Assembly (NCBI RefSeq): GCF_910578695.1
Contig: NZ_CAJTQJ010000028.1
Location: 1 to 30,325, forward strand
Direction: 5' to 3'
Origin: an uncultured Brachyspira sp.
GTDB lineage: Bacteria > Spirochaetota > Brachyspiria > Brachyspirales > Brachyspiraceae
DNA length: 30,325 nt
A program made the translations under genes and the position numbers. Below are positions 24,215 to 30,325 of this stretch, piece after piece. Below the pieces are notes generated by a model. It saw nothing but the letters and a program-made list of their open reading frames with translations, searched no databases and had not been told where the DNA came from. How positions within the stretch are numbered: the first letter of the stretch is position 1; each line of letters opens with the position of its first letter.

Positions 24215-24347
24215 ATCATTAATATTTTTCTTTTATAAAACTTCAAATATGAAACAGTATTCATTAACTGAGCAATTATAGTATTAAAACTTAATCATCG
24301 AGAGAAAATATACTATACGCTTTAATCATTTTTATGAAAGTTAGAGC

Positions 24348-24376
24348 ATTATAAAGCATTAATATAAAAAAATCAA
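24348..24376 (-). promoter_or_regulatory. Strong sigma70-like promoter of the ribosomal cluster
   Basis: Read on the minus strand, TTGATT (24376-24371), a 17-base spacer and a perfect TATAAT (24353-24348). The predicted start near 24341 gives a leader of about 190 bases before rpsL. A second TATAAT-like box (24280-24275) lies downstream but has no convincing -35. I see no comparably good promoter elsewhere in the cluster. Confidence 0.65.
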
Positions 24377-24702
24377 TACCATATAATATTTTTTTTACTT
24401 TTTTTTATTATTTTAGTTAATATTTTCCTATTATTATTAAAAATAAAAGTATATAATATATAAATTAAAACAAAAGCATATATTCCTGCTGTATTAATTG
24501 ATTATTATGAAATATATTATCATTATTATTTTAACATAATATCAATTCTTACATTGTACAGCAGCATAAGCAAAATTAATATTTAATTAAGCAAATATTT
24601 TATAAACAAATCAGCTTTTATTTATATAAAAATATGCATTTATAATTATTAAAAATATTAAATAACACATAATTATTTTGATAAAAGTATGCAATAAAAT
24701 AC
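24377..24702. other. AT-rich divergent spacer
   Basis: There is no plausible gene here. The stretch lies between the divergent promoters of the ribosomal cluster and the envelope genes. It is almost pure A and T apart from the arms of a nested inverted repeat (24486-24564). It also contains AAAAGTATGCAATA (24683-24696), shared with the fabZ upstream region. Confidence 0.6.
24486..24564. repeat. Nested inverted repeat, possible structured RNA
   Basis: The outer arms CTGCTGTA (24486-24493) and TACAGCAG (24557-24564) are perfect complements. Inside them, TTGATTATTATG (24498-24509) pairs with CATAATATCAA (24535-24545) with one bulged T. The outer arms are the only GC-containing words in this region. 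It could be the stem of a small RNA or a protein-binding site. No strong promoter or T-run defines a transcript. Confidence 0.35.
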
Positions 24703-24731
24703 TTGAAAATTTTATAAGTATACTCTATACT
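24703..24731 (+). promoter_or_regulatory. Sigma70-like promoter for the envelope genes
   Basis: TTGAAA (24703-24708), a 17-base spacer and TATACT (24726-24731). The predicted start near 24738 leaves a very short leader that opens with the Shine-Dalgarno AGAGG (24741-24745). Confidence 0.55.
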
Positions 24732-24755
24732 TTCATTAAAAGAGGTATTAATTTT

Positions 24756-25040
24756 ATGCTTGAAAAAGTAAAAGATTTTTATAAGACTAAAAAAATTTTA
24801 TTTTTCATTATACTTTTTATTTGGCTATTATCAACAGTGCTGTTTGGGGTATTAATAGGTTTAAATTCCAGTCCTAACACTATACCATTAACACCTGAAG
24901 AAGAAAATTCAAAAGCCCATAATATAATAAAAGAAGATGAAGAAAAAATTTTAAAAGGCGAAATGCTTTCAACAAAAGAAAATTTGAGCTTTGATGATTT
25001 AGAATACTCAAGGAATTTTATAGAAAGCCGAAAAAAATAA
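24756..25040 (+). CDS. Small single-pass membrane protein, unknown function
   Basis: Product not recognised. The start at 24756 (94 aa) is chosen over an upstream ATG-less extension because AAGAGG lies 10 bases before it and the promoter sits directly upstream. A short basic N-terminus (MLEKVKDFYKTKK) precedes one hydrophobic segment at about residues 14-36. The charged C-terminal half is rich in Glu and Lys. The Lys-rich N-terminus suggests N-in, C-out topology. It lies 22 bases before the TPR gene and probably shares its transcript. A role in envelope assembly with its neighbour is inference only. Confidence 0.65.
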   Translation: MLEKVKDFYKTKKILFFIILFIWLLSTVLFGVLIGLNSSPNTIPLTPEEENSKAHNIIKEDEEKILKGEMLSTKENLSFDDLEYSRNFIESRKK

Positions 25041-25062
25041 TACTAACTTTTAGGAGATAATT

Positions 25063-26304
25063 ATGCGTGTTTATTTATATTCTGCTCTCATAGTTATGTT
25101 TACAATATTTAATACAGCATTTTCTCAAGAAACTATAACAGTTCAGCCTGATAATCAAGTAGTTACTAATTCTGGGGCTTCCCGTATTAAAGGCGGTCCT
25201 TTAGAAGATGATTTGCTTAAAACTGTAGACTTATCTGAAAATACTCTTTTTTCAATAAAATTAAATGCTACAAATTTTGACAGATATATTCGTATAACAA
25301 GCTATTCTACTAATCTCGATTTCGTAAGATTTACAAGAGATAAAACAAATGCATTTATTACATTTAGAACTTTAACTCCGGGAATAGGAAAACTTGATTT
25401 CCAAATAGATAATGAAGAAAATATTATAAGAAAATATTTTTATACTATAAATGTAACTAATAGTAATGGATTAGCTTCTATGCAGACTAACGCTGTATTA
25501 GAACCTGATAATGAAATGACTAATAATATAGCAACTAATAATAACACTCCTAATAATGAAAATATGCCAGCAAATGAAATTATTAATAATCAGACTAATA
25601 ATATACCTAATAATACTCAAACTTCAATAATTAGAGAAAATACTAAGCCTAAAAAAACTGCAGAAACTAATCCTGAAATTACAGCATTATTTAATTCAGC
25701 AGAAGAATTAAAAAAGATTAAAGATTATAATAATGCAGTTAATACTTACAGCAATCTTATAAGCGAATATCCTAATTCAAAATACTCTGTTTACAGCTAT
25801 TTTAGAATAGGAGATATTTACAATCAGAAGAAAGATTATAATAATGCTTTTAATATGTATAATGAAGCTTCAAAATTAAAAAATGCTGACAATAATGAAA
25901 AAGCAGCGGCTGTTTATTCTATGGGAGTTATGAAAAAATATGAAAATAAACATGATGAGGCTATTGCATATTTTAATGATGTTATAAATAAATATCCTCA
26001 AACCCCTATTTACGGAAATGCTGCTTATGAGGCTGCTGATAGTTTAAAGCAGACAGGAAGAGCATCCGATGCCGTTTCTATATTAGAAAAATCATTAGAA
26101 AAAAATAATAGTTTTTCTAAAAGAGGGGACTCTATATTGCTTTTGGCTGAAATATATGAAAAAGGCGATAATAATACTAGAAATTTTGAAAAAGCCTACA
26201 AAGCATATAATAAATATTTAGCCGAATATCCTAATTCTTCTAAAGTTAAATATGCTAATGACAGAAAAAATTTTTTATCCCGTAATGCTGTTCATATAAA
26301 ATAA
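25063..26304 (+). CDS. Secreted tetratricopeptide-repeat protein
   Basis: A 413 aa exported protein with a signal peptide (residues 1-21, likely cut after AFS) and no lipobox. Residues about 45-135 look like a beta-rich domain (IKLNATNFDRYIRITSY, FRTLTPGIGKLDFQI). Residues about 145-200 form an Asn/Thr/Pro-rich linker. The rest holds about five TPR units (near 205-240, 243-275, 281-315, 318-345 and 355-395) with YPNSKY-type turns, resembling YbgF/CpoB and BamD repeats. Such proteins scaffold periplasmic complexes; the partner here is unknown. TTAGGAGA precedes the ATG. A strong terminator follows, so this closes the two-gene unit. Confidence 0.8.
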   Translation: MRVYLYSALIVMFTIFNTAFSQETITVQPDNQVVTNSGASRIKGGPLEDDLLKTVDLSENTLFSIKLNATNFDRYIRITSYSTNLDFVRFTRDKTNAFITFRTLTPGIGKLDFQIDNEENIIRKYFYTINVTNSNGLASMQTNAVLEPDNEMTNNIATNNNTPNNENMPANEIINNQTNNIPNNTQTSIIRENTKPKKTAETNPEITALFNSAEELKKIKDYNNAVNTYSNLISEYPNSKYSVYSYFRIGDIYNQKKDYNNAFNMYNEASKLKNADNNEKAAAVYSMGVMKKYENKHDEAIAYFNDVINKYPQTPIYGNAAYEAADSLKQTGRASDAVSILEKSLEKNNSFSKRGDSILLLAEIYEKGDNNTRNFEKAYKAYNKYLAEYPNSSKVKYANDRKNFLSRNAVHIK

Positions 26305-26323
26305 ATAAAACAAAAAAATATAT

Positions 26324-26360
26324 AACCTTTTAGAAATAATATTTTCTAAAAGGTTTTTTT
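26324..26360 (+). terminator. Rho-independent terminator after the TPR gene
   Basis: AACCTTTTAGAAA (26324-26336) and TTTCTAAAAGGTT (26343-26355) form a perfect 13-bp stem with a 6-base loop, running straight into a T-tract to 26360. It is the clearest intrinsic terminator in the window. Its orientation and place, 20 bases after the TPR gene stop, fit the + strand unit. Confidence 0.9.
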
Positions 26361-26451
26361 ATATAATAAAAATATCAATTATAATAAAATTCTAATTGCA
26401 TTTCTAATTTTATCGATAATTAAAATGATATATAAATTCCGGAGTTAACAA

Positions 26452-28176
26452 GTGCCAAGATATGAGCAGCTAAAGTCAAAATCTAAAAGTATATCATATA
26501 CAAGACAAATTAGAAATGAAAATAAAGAAACAAATTTAAAAAAACCGATTATAATTTCAATAATATTCATAATAATGACATCTGTAATATTCACAGTAGT
26601 AAAAAAATATTCTCCTATGGTGGATATAGCAATAAAAGATTTTTTTTCTATAAATCATAAAGAAGCATTAGTTCTTGAAAGCGACGGTATAAGCGAAGAT
26701 CAAAATAAAATGAGTTTTTTAAATAATATACCATTATTCAATTTCTTTATAAAAGAAGATACAAATAAAACTTTATCTGTAATGACTTATGAAACTAATT
26801 CAAAAATAGAAGCTGCTTTAAATATGAATGCAAATGATGATAATGAAAGAAGTCAGATAATAACAAGAGAATCTTTACTTCCTTTTTTTAATAACAGCGG
26901 AAAAAATAATTCTATAATTTATGATAACAATTATATTGATTATGGAAATAATCATGAATCTGTGCTGTTTTCAAATGATAAAGGACAGCTTTTAAATGAT
27001 AGAAAACAGCAAAATAATAATACTCAAATAGAAGAGCATTTGGAAAATGAAAAAACATATAATTATTTGGAGCAGATGATATTAGAAAATAGAAATAATA
27101 ATACTCAAAATGAAATTTCAAATATAAAAAACAGCAGTATAGATATAAATATAAAAACTAATAGTAATGAACAAAATAATTCTCAATTTCAAAAAGGTAT
27201 GTTTGATAATATTTTAAAACCAAAAGAAAATAACAGCAGAAGGGAAACTACAACTATGAAGCCCGCCTCAACTACTAGCTTCAGTAAAAAAGCTCCTCCC
27301 AGCTATATTAATGAAACGCAAAATAATAATAATAATGACAGCTATGATTTTAATATTGATAAATACTTAAAAAAAGATACACCAAATAATAATAATACGG
27401 AAAGAATTATAAATAACAATATAGAAAAAACTGATAACAATGAAAAATCAAGTAAGGAAGATATTATTAAAAGCTCTATTTATACTATAACAAAAACAAA
27501 TTCCTTTGATAAATCTAGTATAGATTATAATAGAGTAATTAATGATATGGTAAATCCTAATAACAGTATAAAAAGAGATAATAATATAGTAGCAGAAGAA
27601 AAAAAAGAAAGTATAATAAAAGAAAACAGAATTATAAAAAATGATGATGAATATAAAAAAGAAATTATTAAAAAAGCACAAAACGATATAAATAATTATA
27701 ATATAAAAAAAGCTAATAATAGTATAAGCAGAGATTTAAAAGATAGAAAATTAAAAGATAATAATAGCGAAGGCATATATTTAGTTGAATATAATGAAAA
27801 TACAGGCTCTATTACATTAATATTTAGAGAAAGAAAATTCAATAATAAATTATCCATAGAGAAAGCTATAAATGAATTATTGATAGGTGCAACTGATGAG
27901 GAAAATAATAGAAATATAATAAGCTGCATACCTAGAGATACTAAACTTCTTGATTTATTTATAGAAAAAAATACGGTATATTTAAACTTTAATGAAAACT
28001 TTGAATTTAACCCTCTTGGCAATGAAGGCACAATGGTTCAGATTTATCAATTTGTATATACAGCCACTCAATTTGAAGGTATAGATAATGTTATATTTCT
28101 AATAAACGGCAAATTAAATGAAACTATAGGTGCTGAAGGTGCTATAGAAAATATGCCTTTTAGAAGATTTAAGTAA
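26452..28176 (+). CDS. Membrane-anchored Asn-rich protein with C-terminal GerMN domain
   Basis: A 574 aa protein with a GTG start at 26452 (GGAG 7 bases upstream). A basic N-terminus is followed by one membrane segment at about residues 32-50, so the rest should be outside the cytoplasm. Residues about 60-435 are low-complexity, very rich in Asn, Lys and Glu with poly-Asn runs. Residues about 440-565 match the GerMN domain: CIPRDTKLLDLFIEKNTVYLNFNENF, then IYQFVYTATQFEGIDNVIFLINGK. GerMN was first defined in the spore germination protein GerM but is widespread in non-sporulating envelope proteins. Its exact role is unknown here. It lies downstream of a terminator and so needs its own promoter, which I could not place confidently. 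Confidence 0.8.
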   Translation: MPRYEQLKSKSKSISYTRQIRNENKETNLKKPIIISIIFIIMTSVIFTVVKKYSPMVDIAIKDFFSINHKEALVLESDGISEDQNKMSFLNNIPLFNFFIKEDTNKTLSVMTYETNSKIEAALNMNANDDNERSQIITRESLLPFFNNSGKNNSIIYDNNYIDYGNNHESVLFSNDKGQLLNDRKQQNNNTQIEEHLENEKTYNYLEQMILENRNNNTQNEISNIKNSSIDINIKTNSNEQNNSQFQKGMFDNILKPKENNSRRETTTMKPASTTSFSKKAPPSYINETQNNNNNDSYDFNIDKYLKKDTPNNNNTERIINNNIEKTDNNEKSSKEDIIKSSIYTITKTNSFDKSSIDYNRVINDMVNPNNSIKRDNNIVAEEKKESIIKENRIIKNDDEYKKEIIKKAQNDINNYNIKKANNSISRDLKDRKLKDNNSEGIYLVEYNENTGSITLIFRERKFNNKLSIEKAINELLIGATDEENNRNIISCIPRDTKLLDLFIEKNTVYLNFNENFEFNPLGNEGTMVQIYQFVYTATQFEGIDNVIFLINGKLNETIGAEGAIENMPFRRFK

Positions 28177-28479
28177 TATTAAAAATTATAAAAATACATA
28201 TTGATTTTTTATAAACTTATATTATGTATATATAAAAATGTATAGTTAAAATCTTTATTTAAGAAACTGTTAATCAAATGATGATATAAAATTATTAGAA
28301 GTATGATAAAAGTTAATATGACAGTGTATATATTTAAATATCATATAATTGTATTTTAGATAAGTTTAAAAAAATATATGCTGTATTATGAAATATTAAG
28401 AAATTAGTATTTAAAAAAATATAAATACTAACTTCTTTTAATTATCAAAAACTAATATATTATTTTTCTAAATAAAAAA
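28177..28479. other. AT-rich spacer between convergent genes
   Basis: There is no plausible gene in these 303 bases. The only structure I see is the inverted repeat at 28404-28431. The rest is A/T-rich sequence without a clear promoter. Confidence 0.6.
28404..28431. terminator. Possible bidirectional terminator
   Basis: TTAGTATTTA (28404-28413) and TAAATACTAA (28422-28431) form a perfect 10-bp stem around an 8-base loop. Interrupted T-runs follow on the + side and, read backwards, on the - side. It lies between the convergent GerMN gene and oppA-like gene. The stem has only two GC pairs, so strength is uncertain. Confidence 0.45.
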
Positions 28480-30066
28480 CTATTTAATATAACAATAAAA
28501 AAATCTTCTTATTTCTAAAGTATCAACTATAACATCTTTAAGTTTGGGGTTTTGCATTGAAGGGGCGGTATAATGATAAAGCGGTATAAACGCCATATCC
28601 TCACCTATAAGCATATCCTCAGCAGTATGCATATTAGACATTCTAATTTTATTATCAATAGTATTTTTTGCCTCTAGTATAAGCCTATCATACTCAGCAT
28701 TGCTGTATCCTACCCTATTTCCAGAACTAGTACTTACAAAAAGGTCGGCAAAAGTCATAGGATCAAGATAATCTCCTATCCAATCAGCCCTGCAAATTAC
28801 ATATTGTCTTGTCTGCCTATTTTTCTGAAATACAGACCATTCCTCCTGAGTTATAGTCATATCTATATTAAGATTCTCATTCCACATCTGCTGAACAGCT
28901 TCCGCTATAGTTACTCCGATACCCGGATTAGTTTTAAAATCCAATACAGGAAAATTATCGCCGTTAGGATATCCAGCCTCAGATAAAAGCTTCTTAGCCT
29001 CTTCTATATTTGATTTATAATCTTCTTTTTTTATGCTGTAATATTCTCCTCCATTATCTCTAAAATCTCCTTCTATATCTTTTAACCCATAAGGTATAAA
29101 TGCAGCTGCAGGAACTTCGCCTCCTTTAGTAATATTTTCTACTATATAATTTCTATCTATAGCAAGCGATAAAGCTCTTCTTACCCTTTTGTCTTTTAAA
29201 ACTTCATTTGTATTATTTAAAGCATAATAAGCAGTTCCAAGAGAAGGTTTTATAACTAAATAGCCTTCATTTTTTATTAAATCAATATTTGCATTTGGGA
29301 CTTTTGATGAGTACAATATAGAACCTTCTTTTATAGCAGGATATAGCGTAGATATTTCAGCAAACATTAAAAAATCTATTTTTTTAGCTTTTATATTATC
29401 CTTATTCCAATAATTAGTATTAAGCTCTAAAGATATTATTTCATCAGGCTTTCTCATAACCATTTTATAAGGTCCGTTTCCTATATATGTATCTGGTGAA
29501 AAAGTCCAATCATCATTTATAAATTCTTCTCTAAGCGGAGAAAATATCGGTATAGAAGCTAGTTCTAAAAAGTATGCTGTAGGACTTTCAAAATTTATAA
29601 CTAAAGTTTTATCATCTATTGCTTTTACTCCAAGTTCTTCTGCAGGAAGTTTTCCTTCAAGTATTTTGTCTGCATTTTTTATGGGAGTAATTAAAAAATT
29701 ATATGATGATGCTGTTTTCGGATTTGCAAGCCTTCTGAAAGAATATACAAATTCATCTGCAGTTAAATCTTTGCCGTCAGACCATTTAGCATTATCTCTA
29801 ATGTAAAAAGTCATACTAAGTCCGTCTTCTGATATATCCCAGCTTTCGGCAGCACCTCCAATTATATTATTATCTCTATCTTTAGTTGTAAGACCTTCAA
29901 ATACATGAACAGCATAAATCATACTGTCTGAAGCAGATAAAAATGAAGGATCTATACTTTGAGGCTCTGCCCCTATGCTCACTCTTATAACTTCATTACT
30001 GCTATTCTTATGCATACATGATAATAAAATAATTGAAATTAATAATAAATATATAATTTTTTTCAT
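28480..30066 (-). CDS. Oligopeptide ABC transporter substrate-binding lipoprotein (OppA family)
   Basis: A 528 aa extracytoplasmic solute-binding protein of the SBP_bac_5 family, which captures peptides for an ABC importer. A lipoprotein signal peptide ends in LLSC, with Cys17 as lipid anchor. Family features include PQSIDPSF near the start, VFEGLTTKDRDNNIIGGAAESWDIS, the WSDGKDLTADEFVYSFRRLANPKT block and the VRRALSLAIDRNYIVENI region. The length is typical. No permease or ATPase genes are next to it, so this is an orphan or one of several paralogues; the true ligand cannot be told. It has a good promoter (30101-30128) but a weak ribosome binding site (TTGGAT). Confidence 0.92.
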   Translation of the reverse strand: MKKIIYLLLISIILLSCMHKNSSNEVIRVSIGAEPQSIDPSFLSASDSMIYAVHVFEGLTTKDRDNNIIGGAAESWDISEDGLSMTFYIRDNAKWSDGKDLTADEFVYSFRRLANPKTASSYNFLITPIKNADKILEGKLPAEELGVKAIDDKTLVINFESPTAYFLELASIPIFSPLREEFINDDWTFSPDTYIGNGPYKMVMRKPDEIISLELNTNYWNKDNIKAKKIDFLMFAEISTLYPAIKEGSILYSSKVPNANIDLIKNEGYLVIKPSLGTAYYALNNTNEVLKDKRVRRALSLAIDRNYIVENITKGGEVPAAAFIPYGLKDIEGDFRDNGGEYYSIKKEDYKSNIEEAKKLLSEAGYPNGDNFPVLDFKTNPGIGVTIAEAVQQMWNENLNIDMTITQEEWSVFQKNRQTRQYVICRADWIGDYLDPMTFADLFVSTSSGNRVGYSNAEYDRLILEAKNTIDNKIRMSNMHTAEDMLIGEDMAFIPLYHYTAPSMQNPKLKDVIVDTLEIRRFFYCYIK

Positions 30067-30100
30067 AATGATTATCCAATATTTTTATATTAACATAATA

Positions 30101-30128
30101 TTTATATCTTAATATAAATATTTGTCAA
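30101..30128 (-). promoter_or_regulatory. Sigma70-like promoter of the OppA-family gene
   Basis: On the minus strand, a perfect TTGACA (30128-30123), a 16-base spacer and TATAAA (30106-30101). The predicted leader is about 28-30 bases. Confidence 0.65.
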
Positions 30129-30156
30129 TAACTAAATATAAAAATTAAGGGCGTAC

Positions 30157-30188
30157 AGCAAATTCATTTGCTATACTTTTTAAGCAAA
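30157..30188. repeat. AGCAAA / TTTGCT / AGCAAA alternative hairpins
   Basis: AGCAAA at 30157-30162, its complement TTTGCT at 30167-30172 and AGCAAA again at 30183-30188. The middle word can pair with either flank (loops of 4 and 10 bases), so two exclusive hairpins are possible. It lies just upstream of the 25-bp repeat and of the partial nuclease-like gene. Confidence 0.45.
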
Positions 30189-30189
30189 C

Positions 30190-30214
30190 AATTTTTATTA
30201 GCAATAATAAAAAA
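30190..30214. repeat. 25-bp AT hairpin repeat, copy B
   Basis: Exact copy of the 25-base stretch at 24-48: arms TTTTTATTA (30192-30200) and TAATAAAAA (30205-30213) around GCAA. It ends about 41 bases upstream of the partial nuclease-like gene at 30256. Confidence 0.75.
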
Positions 30215-30255
30215 TTTTGTCTTTACTTTTTATTTTTTCACTGTAAAATATACTT

Positions 30256-30325
30256 ATGATTAAGAAATACTTTAATGTTTTAAACGACTATTTTATCAGA
30301 TATCTTTTTGCTAAAGAAGGACATG
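30256..30325 (+). CDS. Start of a probable Rpn/PD-(D/E)XK nuclease-family gene (cut by window edge)
   Basis: Only 23 codons are visible, reading MIKKYFNVLNDYFIRYLFAK and then E-G-H. The pattern LNDYFIRYLFAKEG resembles the N-terminus of the Rpn/PDDEXK_2 recombination-promoting nuclease (putative transposase) family, which usually opens with a D-x-x-F-[KR]-x-x-F-type segment. There is no clear Shine-Dalgarno before the ATG. The catalytic part lies beyond the window, so the call is tentative. Confidence 0.5.
   Translation, partial: MIKKYFNVLNDYFIRYLFAKEGH

Noticed and set aside
24678..24755. Upstream TTG extension of the small membrane protein (26 extra residues)
   Set aside because: It would start inside the predicted promoter, has no ribosome binding site, and the ATG at 24756 has AAGAGG at a good distance.
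26421..26426. TAAAAT as -10 of a GerMN gene promoter with TTGCAT at 26396
   Set aside because: The spacer would be 19 bases and the -10 match is poor; not reported as a feature.
27000..27760. Asn/Lys-rich middle of the GerMN protein as a separate or foreign domain
   Set aside because: The bias follows from the AT-rich codons of the genome and low-complexity drift; the frame is continuous and there are no flanking repeats.
1..30325. CRISPR array, tRNA or rRNA genes, integrase or toxin-antitoxin pair
   Set aside because: No regularly spaced direct repeats, no cloverleaf-sized GC islands, and no matching protein signatures were seen on either strand. The partial gene at 30256 is the only mobile-element hint.

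Overview
The window is AT-rich chromosomal DNA from a bacterium, most likely a Brachyspira-type spirochaete. This rests on base composition, on lipid A genes (absent from Borrelia and Treponema), on zinc-ligand forms of S4, S14 and L36, and on an L3 protein whose residues 148 and 149 are Asn and Ser, the positions numbered this way in Brachyspira tiamulin work. The species cannot be fixed from the sequence alone.

Layout. Positions 1-296 are non-coding and hold an AT-only hairpin repeat and a sigma70-like promoter. Positions 297-3552 (+) are a tightly packed fabZ-lpxA-lpxB run ending in an unrecognised protein with histidine-kinase-like ATPase boxes. Positions 3559-24150 (-) are one continuous translation cluster. 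In transcription order it reads rpsL-rpsG-fusA-tuf-rpsJ-rplC-rplD-rplW-rplB-rpsS-rplV-rpsC-rplP-rpmC-rpsQ-rplN-rplX-rplE-rpsN-rpsH-rplF-rplR-rpsE-rpmD-rplO-secY-infA-rpmJ-rpsM-rpsK-rpsD-rpoA-rplQ, followed by rho and a small Smr-domain gene. This fuses the classical str, S10, spc and alpha operons. A good promoter sits about 190 bases upstream of rpsL. Two genes too short for routine ORF calling, rpmD (L30) and rpmJ (L36), are present and intact.

Positions 24151-24755 are a divergent, very AT-rich spacer with the str promoter, a leader hairpin and a nested inverted repeat. Positions 24756-28176 (+) carry three cell-envelope genes: a small single-pass membrane protein, a secreted TPR protein (these two end at a strong intrinsic terminator) and a membrane-anchored Asn-rich protein with a C-terminal GerMN domain. 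An OppA-type lipoprotein gene lies at 28480-30066 (-). The window closes with a second exact copy of the left-end hairpin repeat and the first 23 codons of a probable Rpn/PD-(D/E)XK nuclease-family gene.

Most of the window is ordinary, well-conserved housekeeping DNA and I see no clear new defence or mobile system. The points most worth following are the altered DNA-contact residues in the RNA polymerase alpha C-terminal domain, rho plus an Smr-domain protein attached to the ribosomal cluster, the GHKL-like protein coupled to lpxB, the structured elements in the spacers, and the hairpin repeat next to the nuclease-like gene.
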